Below are positions 37,999 to 46,979 of a stretch of DNA of 64,000 nucleotides, piece by piece. The notes below the pieces were generated by a model. That model ran no database searches, was not told where the DNA came from, and saw nothing but the letters and a program-made list of their open reading frames with translations. The number at the start of each line of letters is the position of its first letter. Within the stretch, counting starts at the first letter, position 1. Origin of the DNA: Phocaeicola paurosaccharolyticus JCM 15092 (lineage in GTDB: Bacteria; Bacteroidota; Bacteroidia; Bacteroidales; Bacteroidaceae); assembly GCF_000613805.1 (NCBI RefSeq), contig NZ_BAJR01000002.1:1-64000 (forward strand). Direction: 5' to 3'. A program made the translations under genes and the position numbers.

Positions 37999-39530
37999 TG
38001 CCATGTTGATCTGTCCAGGTTTCTGAAGAGAACAGCTTCCGAAATATCTTGTACTGTTATAGATTCACGTCCTGCTAAGTCAGCTATTGTACGTGATATT
38101 TTTATTATTCTTTCATATGCTCTTGCCGACAGGTCGAAACGGTTCATAGCATTTCGAAGAAGAGAACGACATTTGTCATCAATTTCAGCATAACGGTCTA
38201 AATGTTTGGCACTCATCTGTGCATTGCAGTATATACCAGGCTCATCGGCAAAGCGCTCTTCCTGTATATTACGTGCAGCAATCACACGTTCTCGAATTGC
38301 AGCACTAGACTCACTTTTTCGTGTATCAGAAATTTTCTCGAAAGGTACAGGCACAATCTCTATCTGTATATCAATCCTGTCCAGTAGAGGACCTGATATT
38401 TTTCCCATATATCTCTGAACTTGTCCTGGGTTACATATACACTCTCGCGTTGGATGGTTATAGTATCCACATGGACAGGGGTTCATTGATGCTACCATCA
38501 TGAAATTTGTAGGATATTCCAATGAGTATTTAGCTCTAGATATAGAAATTCTCCTATCCTCAAGTGGCTGCCTTAATACTTCGAGTACACTCTTATTGAA
38601 TTCAGGCAATTCATCAAGGAACAGAACGCCATGATTGGCAAGACTTATCTCCCCGGGTTGTGGCGTAGAACCTCCCCCTACCATTGCAATCTGAGAGATA
38701 GTATGATGTGGATTTCTGAATGGCCTGCATGTGATAAGTGAACTGTCTCTACTTAGCTTACCTGCAACAGAGTATATCTTTGTTGTTTCAAGGCTCTCTT
38801 TTAGTGACAGAGGTGGCAGAATACTAGGCAGTCTTTTTGCCATCATAGATTTGCCACTTCCAGGAGGGCCAATCATAAGAATATTGTGTCCCCCGGCAGC
38901 TGCTATCTCTAGAGCACGCTTAACACTCTCTTGCCCCTTTACCTCTGCAAAGTCATAGGGGTAGTTGGTTTGATTTTTATAGAACTCTTCTCTTGTATTT
39001 ACAATGGTGGGAGTAATGTCAATCTCTCCATTGAAGAAGTTTATTACCTCTTTTATGTTTCTTACTCCTAATACATCAATTTTGTCAACTACTGCAGCTT
39101 CACGGGCATTTTGGATTGGGACTATAACTCCCTTAAAACCTTTCTGACGTGCATTTATTGCAATCGGTAGTGCCCCTTTTATCGGCTGTAGACTACCGTC
39201 AAGGCTCAGTTCACCAACAATAATATATTGTGATAGCTTGTCGCTTTTTATTTGGGAAGCAGTAGCCATTATACCTATAGCTAAAGGAAGGTCATAAGAA
39301 GTTCCCTCTTTTTTAACATCTGCAGGTGCCATATTTACAACAATCTGTGCAGACGGGAACTTATATCCATTGACTTGTAGTGCTGATATTATCCTCTCGT
39401 GGCTCTCTTTTACAGCAGAGTCTGGAAGACCAACAAGAAAGAATTTAATACCTCTGGAACTATTAACCTCAATAGTTATCGTTGTAGCGTCAATGCCTTG
39501 TAATGCAGCTGTATAGACTTTTATCAACAT
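37986..39530 (-). CDS. yifB: YifB/ComM-family Mg-chelatase-like AAA+ ATPase
   Basis: 514 residues. The N-terminal ChlI-type domain has GLPDSAVKESHERI and KEGTSYDLPLAIGI; Walker A is IGPPGSGKSMMAKRLP near residue 220, Walker B LFLDELPEF near residue 298, and a C-terminal Mg-chelatase domain follows. ComM relatives are branch-migration helicases in natural transformation; in Bacteroidota the role is less clear. It follows crcB by 7 bases on the minus strand. Confidence 0.93.
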   Translation of the reverse strand: MLIKVYTAALQGIDATTITIEVNSSRGIKFFLVGLPDSAVKESHERIISALQVNGYKFPSAQIVVNMAPADVKKEGTSYDLPLAIGIMATASQIKSDKLSQYIIVGELSLDGSLQPIKGALPIAINARQKGFKGVIVPIQNAREAAVVDKIDVLGVRNIKEVINFFNGEIDITPTIVNTREEFYKNQTNYPYDFAEVKGQESVKRALEIAAAGGHNILMIGPPGSGKSMMAKRLPSILPPLSLKESLETTKIYSVAGKLSRDSSLITCRPFRNPHHTISQIAMVGGGSTPQPGEISLANHGVLFLDELPEFNKSVLEVLRQPLEDRRISISRAKYSLEYPTNFMMVASMNPCPCGYYNHPTRECICNPGQVQRYMGKISGPLLDRIDIQIEIVPVPFEKISDTRKSESSAAIRERVIAARNIQEERFADEPGIYCNAQMSAKHLDRYAEIDDKCRSLLRNAMNRFDLSARAYERIIKISRTIADLAGRESITVQDISEAVLFRNLDRSTWQKIG

Positions 39531-39537
39531 GGTTTCT

Positions 39538-39921
39538 CTATTTTATGACAGTTCTTCCTGCCCAAACTAGAAGAAATCCTAGTGAAAGTGTCAAACCAAG
39601 GTATAGAACTAGCATAAAAGTATGTCGTCCCTGAACAAGAATGTACATATCATCACTCATTGAAGAGAATGTAGTGAAACCGCCGCAGAAACCTGTAATA
39701 AGGAGAAGGCTCATGTTATGATTTATGAAATGGTATTTTTCAGCCATACCGAATAGTATTCCAATTATAAAACAACCTATTATGTTTACAAGAAATGTTC
39801 CAAGTGGGAAAGGGTGGGCCCAAGTATTTTCTAGCCAGTGTGATGATACCTTGCCTACCATATAGCGTCCGCAAGTACCGATAAACCCGCCTAAACCGGC
39901 GATAAGCATTGATTTAATCAT
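39538..39921 (-). CDS. crcB: Fluoride exporter CrcB/Fluc
   Basis: 127 residues with four hydrophobic helices. GGFIGTCGRYMVG near residue 11, NIIGCFIIGIL near residue 45 and GFCGGFTTFSSMSDD near residue 77 are the family signatures of the dual-topology fluoride channel. It starts 7 bases upstream of yifB, forming a pair. No fluoride riboswitch was recognised in the leader. Confidence 0.93.
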   Translation of the reverse strand: MIKSMLIAGLGGFIGTCGRYMVGKVSSHWLENTWAHPFPLGTFLVNIIGCFIIGILFGMAEKYHFINHNMSLLLITGFCGGFTTFSSMSDDMYILVQGRHTFMLVLYLGLTLSLGFLLVWAGRTVIK

Positions 39922-40104
39922 ATCTGTTAATCTTGTGAATATATAATATATGTATCGAATGACTATATTTCATTCGATCTTACTCATTTCTTAAAATGTA
40001 AATTGTTGGTTAACGTTCAACGCAATGGTATCATTGCCCCACGCTTATGAACTGATAACCCACACTGATAAATGAAAAAATATCCTAATGCTGTGCTGAA
40101 TATA

Positions 40105-41109
40105 CTATTTATCACTCTTCTTTATTGCCTGATAAATACAATCTTTCAGCTTTTTTCCATAAATATCGGTTGCTATTATATTCATTTTTCTGTCAAGTAG
40201 GATGGTGTATGGAATTTTTGATACTTTATTCTGCTTGATAAAGTTGCTTTGCCATCCTTTAAAGTCGCATAGTTGTCTCCAGTTTACTGAATCCTGAGGC
40301 AACCTGCTATTCCAATGAGGTTTGTCTATATCTAGTGATATGCCTACTATCTGAAAATCCTTATTGCTTAATGCTTTTTTCATAGCGGCCAGCGAATCCT
40401 GCATCTCTACACTCTCTCTGTCCCAACTAGCCCAGAAATAGAGTAGGGTAACCTTCTCTCTGAGAGCATTCCACTCAGGATATTTCCCATTCTTATCAGG
40501 AAGTGAGATTGACTGAATTGTTGTACTGTTGCTTATTCCTCTATCTGTAATAACGTTTTGTATCTCTGCAATTAAAGGTACATCTTTTACCTTCCCATCA
40601 AGGTTTGCAAGTATACTTTTTATTCTGTTATAATCAGGTTTTTCCCTCTGTATGAAATATTTGTTCAGAAGATATACGTTTGCAAATGAGCCTGGGTACT
40701 TTTTAGAGAATGATTCTATCCACTTCTCAATCCCTGTAGTATCATCTTTCATTTTTCTCTCCATGTCAAAGATCTCGTTCATCTTCATATTATCCTCTTC
40801 ACCCTCTATAGCTATAGAAGAGAGAGAACCTGAAATATTTGCTTCCCCATCTCTGTATGCAAATACCGGAACTTCTTTGCTGTTGTTTAAAAGGAGAGAA
40901 AATAGAGTTGTTGTATCAGCTGGAATGGAGTATTCAAACCTGCCATTCTTTGCCATAATTGTATCAATGCTGTTGTAAGGACTTTGGTAATATACTAAAA
41001 TTGTATCACTAATTCCCTTGATATCACCATTGAGAGTGAATTTATGATCGTTTTTGCAGCTTGTTAGCAATGTTAATGTGAGTGCTATTATAAAGGCTAT
41101 CTTTTTCAT
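40105..41109 (-). CDS. Lipoprotein with TlpA/thioredoxin-like domain lacking CXXC (DUF4369-type)
   Basis: Start MKKIAFIIALTLTLLTSC at 41109, with the lipobox Cys near residue 18. An N-terminal DUF4369-like beta domain (FTLNGDIKGISDTILVYYQS) precedes a thioredoxin fold from about residue 190. At the usual WCxxC site it reads LLYFWASWDRESVEM, so both redox Cys are missing and it is unlikely to be an oxidoreductase. The cis-Pro turn KIPYTILLDRKMNIIA is kept. 334 residues. Role unknown. Confidence 0.82.
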   Translation of the reverse strand: MKKIAFIIALTLTLLTSCKNDHKFTLNGDIKGISDTILVYYQSPYNSIDTIMAKNGRFEYSIPADTTTLFSLLLNNSKEVPVFAYRDGEANISGSLSSIAIEGEEDNMKMNEIFDMERKMKDDTTGIEKWIESFSKKYPGSFANVYLLNKYFIQREKPDYNRIKSILANLDGKVKDVPLIAEIQNVITDRGISNSTTIQSISLPDKNGKYPEWNALREKVTLLYFWASWDRESVEMQDSLAAMKKALSNKDFQIVGISLDIDKPHWNSRLPQDSVNWRQLCDFKGWQSNFIKQNKVSKIPYTILLDRKMNIIATDIYGKKLKDCIYQAIKKSDK

Positions 41110-41179
41110 TGTCATTCAATTTCGGTACTAAATTAGTTATTTTCATTTAATGTGACCTCTTTATATGATTAAAAAAGAA

Positions 41180-41208
41180 AAGCGGAAGACTTTTAAAGTC
41201 TTCCGCTT
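41180..41208 (-). terminator. Terminator of the TPR lipoprotein gene
   Basis: AAGCGGAAGACTTT pairs with AAAGTCTTCCGCTT almost without a loop (so in practice a few inner bases open) and is followed by TTCTTTTTT on the minus strand. Confidence 0.8.
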
Positions 41209-41241
41209 ATAACTTATATAGATAAAGTTTATTCTATATTA

Positions 41242-42918
41242 TTACTTGATAGAGCTTGCAAATTTAGCAAATTCGCGATCGCTAGCAGCTTTTACAGCCA
41301 TTGTAGGATCTTTTGCAATTGCACTCTTAATGCTGCTGCTTACCAAAGAAGCATTGTTAGTTCTAGCACCAACGATAGCCATTAAGTAATCAGTCATAGC
41401 ATCTGGATTCTTTATTGCAGAAAGAGTTGATTTTGCCTTGTTGTAATCCTTAGCAAGAATCTGAGCCTGAGCAGCACTGTTTGTTTTAACGTCGCCAAAA
41501 GCAGCAACAGCTCTGTCATACTGACCTTGTTTGATGTAAAGGTTACCAAGAGCTTCGTTAACAGCGCTAGCGCCATTAGCTTTACCAAGAAGAGCCTCTG
41601 CTTCAGATACGTTACCTTTAGCCAATTGGCAAAGAGCCAAGTTAGCATTTACCTCAGGAGCGTCTGCTTTGATAGAAGCAGCTTTCTTAAGGAATGATTC
41701 AGCTTTCTTTACATCACCTGCAGAGAATGCTAATTCACCAAGGTTGTTATATGCGCGGTAATCATTAGGGTAAAGTTCTGTTGTCTTAGTGAAGATAGCC
41801 TCTTTACGAGCGTTGTCATCAGTAAGAGTAGCAGCATAAAGTAATTCTTCTACGCTCAATACTTTAGCATCATTGTTAAATGCTTCGTTGATTTCAGCAT
41901 CGCTACGTCCGATAATATCGTAGTTAGCAGTTAAGCGTGAACGACGAAGTTGAGGAAGGATCTCATCTGCAAGGTTCTTGTAAACAGAAGAGATATTCTT
42001 TATTTCAGCTTCTCTCTGTTCTGGTTCAGAATACATAGAAAGAACACGAAGGATCAAGTCTTTATCCTGGAGGTTAGATTTAGAAACTAATTCTTTGAAA
42101 CCTTCCCAGTCCTGAGCAGTATATTTAGCATCAACGTTAGTCTCAACTTTGCTCTTCTTCAACTGTTTCTTAAGAAATTTCTCAGTGTTGCTCTGACGAT
42201 CTTCAGCTAAGTTTGTGTTAAGTTTAACACCACCATCAGGAGATGCATAAGAAGAGATCTCAATATTGTTCAACTGGAAGTTCTTAGTGTCAGCGTTAAC
42301 CTCTTTAACTTTATTCTGGAAATCTTTCATCTCAGCTGAGCTAAGCTGATTAGCACGAAGGTTAGCCTGCTGTATCAAGAACATGATTTTAGCCTCTTGA
42401 GCCTGCTTGATTATACGTTGGAAAGCGTCGCTTGAAAGTGAAGCATTAGAACTACCGACTGTTGCAAGTTCAGATGTCGCTATAACACCGTCTGCAATTT
42501 TTACAGAAGGGATAGTATAAGTTTTGCTACCTCTTGTAATCTTAAAGTCAAGATATAACTCAGAGTTTGCCATTTCAGGAACATAGTCGAAAGATGCTTT
42601 CATTGTATAATCTCCACCCATCTTATATGAGATAGTCTTACCGTTTCCTTCAACTTTTTCACCCTGGAATAGTGCCGACTGGCCTTTAGCTTCTCCGCCT
42701 TTCCATCTTAGAACTGGAGTAACCTCTACAGTTGCGTTTTTCTTCATGTACTTTTCAGGGAATTTTCCATTAATTGTAACTGGAACTTTACCTCCAACTG
42801 CTTCAAGTACTTCAGGATTTGTCGTAAAATAATCAGACGACAATTCTCCCATTTTGCTGCAAGATGATAGTGCAACTACCAATAAAGCCACTAGTGGCAA
42901 ATACAACTTTTTAATCAT
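41242..42918 (-). CDS. TPR-repeat lipoprotein with OmpA-like segment
   Basis: 558 residues. The lipobox is ALSSCSK near residue 20. Residues about 30-150 are beta-rich (GGKVPVTINGKFPEKYMKKN). An OmpA-C-like stretch is seen near residues 220-260 (NIEISSYASPDGG, LAEDRQSNTEKFLKKQLKK). TPR repeats fill about residues 360-480 (YNNLGELAFSAGDVKKAESF, NEALGNLYIKQGQYDRAVA). Probably tethered to the envelope, perhaps bridging to peptidoglycan. It has its own promoter-like element (42990-42997) and a strong terminator. Exact function is not known to me. Confidence 0.82.
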   Translation of the reverse strand: MIKKLYLPLVALLVVALSSCSKMGELSSDYFTTNPEVLEAVGGKVPVTINGKFPEKYMKKNATVEVTPVLRWKGGEAKGQSALFQGEKVEGNGKTISYKMGGDYTMKASFDYVPEMANSELYLDFKITRGSKTYTIPSVKIADGVIATSELATVGSSNASLSSDAFQRIIKQAQEAKIMFLIQQANLRANQLSSAEMKDFQNKVKEVNADTKNFQLNNIEISSYASPDGGVKLNTNLAEDRQSNTEKFLKKQLKKSKVETNVDAKYTAQDWEGFKELVSKSNLQDKDLILRVLSMYSEPEQREAEIKNISSVYKNLADEILPQLRRSRLTANYDIIGRSDAEINEAFNNDAKVLSVEELLYAATLTDDNARKEAIFTKTTELYPNDYRAYNNLGELAFSAGDVKKAESFLKKAASIKADAPEVNANLALCQLAKGNVSEAEALLGKANGASAVNEALGNLYIKQGQYDRAVAAFGDVKTNSAAQAQILAKDYNKAKSTLSAIKNPDAMTDYLMAIVGARTNNASLVSSSIKSAIAKDPTMAVKAASDREFAKFASSIK

Positions 42919-42989
42919 AACTACTTTTATTGTTAAATATTTATAGGTTTTTTTAGATAAAGTGCTCTTTTTGTGAATTTAATCTATTA

Positions 42990-42997
42990 CAAAGATA
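42990..42997 (-). promoter_or_regulatory. -7 element of the TPR lipoprotein gene
   Basis: TATCTTTG on the minus strand, about 70 bases upstream of the start. Confidence 0.45.
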
Positions 42998-43069
42998 GAA
43001 AAAACTAAGTTATACGATAAGAAAGTGAATATATTTTTAAGAATTAAGATAAAATTTAGAAAGAAATAA

Positions 43070-44002
43070 CTATTTATTCTTTTCTTTTTCTCTGTATTCA
43101 ATGTTTCTAGGGTGATGTTCAATAATCTCGCTCCTCAGCATATTCTTATCTATATGTGTATAAATCTCTGTCGTTCCGATACTTTCATGTCCCAACATAC
43201 ATTGTATGGCTCGTAAGTTTGCTCCCCCTTCCAGCAGGTGAGTAGCAAAAGAGTGGCGGAAAGTGTGTGGACTTATTGTCTTGGTAAGATTTATTCTTTC
43301 TGCAAGTTCTTTGATAATATGGAAGACCATTATTCTGGATATGTTTTTCCCAAACTTGCTGATAAAGAGATAATCTTCATATTCTTTCTTAATATTAAAA
43401 CCATATCTTTCTTGCAGATAGTAGTTAATTTCCTTTATAGCTCTTTTTGATATTGGGACTAACCTCTGCTTACTTCCTTTTCCCTCTACCTTTATAAATC
43501 CCTCATTAAAGTATAGGTCGGATATTTTCAGGGTGCAAAGTTCTGTTACTCGGAGTCCACAGCTATATAGAGTCTCCAAAATAGCACTGTTTCGCAATCC
43601 CTCTCTAGTGCTCTTATCTATGCACCCTATAAGGTTGTCTATCTCTTCAAGAGATAGTACTTGAGGAAGGTGTTTTCCCATTTTGGGGAACTCCAACAGT
43701 TCTGTTGGATCTTTGTCTAGATAATCCTCTATAATAAGATAGTGGTAGAAGGATTTTATGCCAGAGAGTATCCTAGCCTGAGAGCGTGCACCTATGCCGA
43801 TGTCGCGTAATCCTGCAGCGAAATTTTCAAGATTTTCTAGGGAAACGTCTAAAAAAGAGATATTTTCAATTTTCAGAAAAGAGAGAAGTTTATCCAAATC
43901 GCTTAGATAAGCTTCTATCGTATTGTTAGATAAAGCCTTCTCTAATAATAGATATTGTCTGTACTTCGCTAATATATTGAAAGTTTTATCTTTACTTATC
44001 AT
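43070..44002 (-). CDS. xerD: Tyrosine recombinase XerD-like
   Basis: 310 residues from MISKDKTFN at 44002. A core-binding SAM-like domain is followed by the catalytic domain with the R of SCGLRVTEL, HTFRHSFATHLLEGG (H-x-x-R), LGHESIGTTEIYTH and the nucleophile Tyr. This is the chromosome-dimer resolution type; no phage or integron context is present, so it is the housekeeping Xer enzyme. Divergent from aroQ. Confidence 0.92.
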   Translation of the reverse strand: MISKDKTFNILAKYRQYLLLEKALSNNTIEAYLSDLDKLLSFLKIENISFLDVSLENLENFAAGLRDIGIGARSQARILSGIKSFYHYLIIEDYLDKDPTELLEFPKMGKHLPQVLSLEEIDNLIGCIDKSTREGLRNSAILETLYSCGLRVTELCTLKISDLYFNEGFIKVEGKGSKQRLVPISKRAIKEINYYLQERYGFNIKKEYEDYLFISKFGKNISRIMVFHIIKELAERINLTKTISPHTFRHSFATHLLEGGANLRAIQCMLGHESIGTTEIYTHIDKNMLRSEIIEHHPRNIEYREKEKNK

Positions 44003-44012
44003 TTCTTTTTCA

Positions 44013-44020
44013 TAACTTTG
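44013..44020 (+). promoter_or_regulatory. -7 element of aroQ
   Basis: TAACTTTG, fitting TAnnTTTG, 49 bases upstream of the aroQ ATG. Confidence 0.45.
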
Positions 44021-44025
44021 TACCC

Positions 44026-44033
44026 CAAATATA
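44026..44033 (-). promoter_or_regulatory. -7 element of xerD
   Basis: TATATTTG on the minus strand, 23 bases upstream of the xerD start; it is offset 5 bases from the aroQ element, so the two promoters face away from each other. Confidence 0.4.
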
Positions 44034-44068
44034 GTGCTATTTTTTATAATAAAAAACGATAATATAAA

Positions 44069-44497
44069 ATGAAAATACAAATTATCAATGGCCCAAACAT
44101 CAATTTATTAGGTAAGCGTGAACCTTCTATTTATGGGAATGTTTCATTTGATGATTATCTTGTAGAGTTGAAGAATTCCTATCCGGAGTATCAAATTGAT
44201 TATTTCCAATCAAACATTGAGGGAGAGATGATTGATAAAATTCAGGAGGTTGGATTCGACTATGATCTTATTGTAATGAATGCAGGCGCTTATACACACA
44301 CTTCTATAGCTTTACAAGACGCTATCAGGGCAATAAAGGCGCCGACTATTGAAGTCCACATCTCTAATGTTCATTCTAGAGAGGAATTTAGACACAAATC
44401 AATGATAGCTTCTGCTTGTCTGGGGGTAATCTGTGGTTTTGGATTAGATTCATATAGATTGGCTATAGAAGGTGGAATGAGTAATATAAACAGATAA
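44069..44497 (+). CDS. aroQ: Type II 3-dehydroquinate dehydratase
   Basis: Shikimate pathway enzyme forming 3-dehydroshikimate. 142 residues, the family size. INGPNINLLGKREPSIYG at residue 5 carries the catalytic Tyr, NAGAYTHTSIALQDAI is near residue 75 and EVHISNVHSREEFR near residue 97. It is first of a run with pyk, an O-methyltransferase, rbfA and an ABC permease, all close together. Confidence 0.96.
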   Translation: MKIQIINGPNINLLGKREPSIYGNVSFDDYLVELKNSYPEYQIDYFQSNIEGEMIDKIQEVGFDYDLIVMNAGAYTHTSIALQDAIRAIKAPTIEVHISNVHSREEFRHKSMIASACLGVICGFGLDSYRLAIEGGMSNINR

Positions 44498-44518
44498 AAA
44501 GAAAAAGGTAAAAAGATT

Positions 44519-45982
44519 ATGATGTTGAAACAGACAAAAATTGTTGCTTCTATTTCAGACCAACGTTGTGAGGTGGAATTTATCAGAGAACTTTTTGAGG
44601 CAGGAATGAATGTAGTCAGAATGAATACGGCTCATGCTTCTAGAGAAGGTTTTGACAAATTGATTGACAACGTACGCACCGTGTCCAACAGAATTGGTAT
44701 TTTAATGGATACTAAAGGACCTGAGGTCCGTACTACAGCATTAGCTGACGGACAACCTATACCTTATGTCACTGGAGAAACCGTGAAGATTTTTGGTGAT
44801 CCAACAAAAGAGACAACTAAAGAAAATATATATGTATCATATCCAGGATTCGTTAATGACCTTAAAGTTGATGGCGATGTCCTTATTGACGATGGTGATC
44901 TTGAACTAAAAGTCATAGATAAGACAGATGAATATCTGTTATGCCGCGTCATGAATGATGCAACTCTTGGAAACAAGAAGAGTGTGAACGTACCAGGTGT
45001 ACGTATCAACTTGCCTTCACTCACTGAAAAAGATAAAAACAACATTCTTTACGCTATCGAGAAAAACATTGATTTCATTGCTCACTCTTTCGTACGTAAT
45101 CGCCAGGATGTTGAAGACATTAAAGCAATTCTTGATGCTCATAACAGTGACATCAGAATTATTGCTAAGATTGAGAACCAGGAGGGAGTTGATAACATCG
45201 ACGAGATTCTTGAGGTGGCTGATGGCATTATGGTTGCTCGTGGTGACCTTGGTATTGAGGTTCCACAAGAGAGGATTCCAGGAATACAGCGTATACTTAT
45301 TAAAAAGAGTATTCTTGCTAAAAAACCTGTTATCGTTGCTACCCAGATGCTTCACACAATGATTAACAACCCTCGTCCTACAAGAGCTGAGGTTACAGAT
45401 ATTGCCAATGCAATATACTACCGTACTGATGCTCTAATGCTTAGTGGTGAAACTGCATATGGAAAGTATCCTGTTGAGGCTGTTAAGACAATGGCTAAAA
45501 TTACTGCTCAGGCAGAGAAAGATAAACTTTCGGAAAATGACATCCACATCCCATTGGATGATAGCTCAAACGACGTTACTGCATTTTTGGCTAAACAGGC
45601 TGTTAAATCAACAAGTAAGTTGAATATCCGTGCTATTATAACAGATAGCTTTAGTGGACGTACTGCAAGAAACATTGCTGCTTTCCGTGGTAAATATCCT
45701 GTACTTGCTATATGCTACAAGGAGAAAACAATGCGTCATCTTGCTCTTTCTTATGGTGTAGATGCTATCTACATGCCTGAAGCTGCAAATGGTCAGGAGT
45801 ACTACTTCGCTGCATTAAGAAAACTTCTCAACGATGGAGTTCTTAATGAAAATGAAATGGTGGCATACTTAAGTAGTGGTAAAGAAGGTACTAATACATC
45901 TTTCCTCGAGATAAATGTCGTTGGTGATGTATTGAAATATGCAGGCGACTATGTGTTGCCAAACCGCAACAGATATCTTTAA
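44519..45982 (+). CDS. pyk: Pyruvate kinase
   Basis: PEP plus ADP to pyruvate plus ATP. 487 residues. DTKGPEVRT near residue 63, the metal site MVARGDLGIEVP near residue 239 and RPTRAEVTDIANAI near residue 285 are seen. The C-terminal allosteric domain is complete. Start at 44519 (MMLKQTK) or at the next ATG three bases on; both are possible. Confidence 0.96.
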   Translation: MMLKQTKIVASISDQRCEVEFIRELFEAGMNVVRMNTAHASREGFDKLIDNVRTVSNRIGILMDTKGPEVRTTALADGQPIPYVTGETVKIFGDPTKETTKENIYVSYPGFVNDLKVDGDVLIDDGDLELKVIDKTDEYLLCRVMNDATLGNKKSVNVPGVRINLPSLTEKDKNNILYAIEKNIDFIAHSFVRNRQDVEDIKAILDAHNSDIRIIAKIENQEGVDNIDEILEVADGIMVARGDLGIEVPQERIPGIQRILIKKSILAKKPVIVATQMLHTMINNPRPTRAEVTDIANAIYYRTDALMLSGETAYGKYPVEAVKTMAKITAQAEKDKLSENDIHIPLDDSSNDVTAFLAKQAVKSTSKLNIRAIITDSFSGRTARNIAAFRGKYPVLAICYKEKTMRHLALSYGVDAIYMPEAANGQEYYFAALRKLLNDGVLNENEMVAYLSSGKEGTNTSFLEINVVGDVLKYAGDYVLPNRNRYL

Positions 45983-45985
45983 TCT

Positions 45986-46624
45986 ATGAAAGAGACAGAT
46001 GCTATTGACAAATATATAACTGATCACATTGATAAAGAGCCTGAATATTTGAAGGCTCTTTATCGTGATACAAATGTCAAACTACTTAGGCCAAGGATGG
46101 CATCTGGTCATTTGCAAGGACGTATGCTCAAGATGTTTGTCCGGATGATAAAGCCCAAGAATATATTAGAGATAGGCACATATAGCGGATATTCTGCACT
46201 ATGTATGGCTGAAGGCTTGGAAGATGATGGAAAAATATATACGTTTGAGATAAATGATGAGCAGGAAGATTTTACACGACCTTGGTTCGATAACTCTGCT
46301 TATAAAGAGAAGATAAAGTTTTATATAGGTGATGCATTGGATCTTGTACCAAAAATAGATGTGGCATTCGATTTGGCTTTCATTGATGGTGACAAGAGAA
46401 AATACATTGAGTATTTCGAGATGGTCATGAAGAAGCTTAATCCAGGCGGTTATATTATCGCTGATAATACATTATGGGATGGTCATGTTATTGAAGAACC
46501 AAATAGCAATGATTATCAAACTATAGGTATAAAACAATTTAATGATATGATATCTGATGATGAGAGGGTTGAAAAGGTGATTTTACCTTTACGTGATGGC
46601 CTGACAATTATCAGAAAAAAATAA
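45986..46624 (+). CDS. SAM-dependent O-methyltransferase (class I, COMT-like)
   Basis: 212 residues. SAM-binding EIGTYSGYSALCMAE near residue 62, AFIDGDKRKYIEYFE near residue 130 and the metal-site GGYIIADNTLWDGHV near residue 155 fit the PCMT/COMT group. It starts 4 bases after the pyk stop and ends 11 bases before rbfA. The substrate is unknown. Confidence 0.9.
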   Translation: MKETDAIDKYITDHIDKEPEYLKALYRDTNVKLLRPRMASGHLQGRMLKMFVRMIKPKNILEIGTYSGYSALCMAEGLEDDGKIYTFEINDEQEDFTRPWFDNSAYKEKIKFYIGDALDLVPKIDVAFDLAFIDGDKRKYIEYFEMVMKKLNPGGYIIADNTLWDGHVIEEPNSNDYQTIGIKQFNDMISDDERVEKVILPLRDGLTIIRKK

Positions 46625-46635
46625 AATTTTTAATT

Positions 46636-46971
46636 ATGGAAACAACCAGACAAAATAAAGTATCTCGCCTTATCCAAAAGGAGTTGAGTGAGATTTTCTT
46701 GTTGCAGACAAAATCGATGCATGGTGTATTGGTTTCTGTTAGTGCTGTAAGAATAAGTCCGGATATGAGCATAGCAAGAGTTTATCTTAGTGTTTTCCCT
46801 TCAGAAAGAGCTGCAGAGATTGTTAAGAACACTAACGATAATATGAAATCTGTACGCTATGATTTAGGAGTAAGAGTACGTCATCAATTACGTATCATAC
46901 CCGAACTTAAGTTTTTTGTTGACGATTCTCTCGACTATGTTGACAGAATTGATGAACTTTTAAAAAAATAG
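46636..46971 (+). CDS. rbfA: Ribosome-binding factor A
   Basis: 30S maturation factor. 111 residues, of the KH-like RbfA fold: METTRQNKVSRLIQKELSEI at the N-terminus, SVSAVRISPDMSIARVYLSV near residue 34 and RVRHQLRIIPELKFFVDDSL near residue 78. It is 11 bases from the methyltransferase and 8 bases from the next gene. Confidence 0.93.
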   Translation: METTRQNKVSRLIQKELSEIFLLQTKSMHGVLVSVSAVRISPDMSIARVYLSVFPSERAAEIVKNTNDNMKSVRYDLGVRVRHQLRIIPELKFFVDDSLDYVDRIDELLKK

Positions 46972-46979
46972 AGACATAA

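Noticed and set aside
39922-40060. Fluoride riboswitch before crcB
   Set aside because: Only a weak TCGAATGA/TCATTCGA-like inverted repeat was seen; the conserved pseudoknot core of the riboswitch was not found.
43070-44002. Integrase of a mobile element
   Set aside because: No att repeats, cargo or phage genes are nearby; the sequence and neighbours fit the housekeeping XerD.
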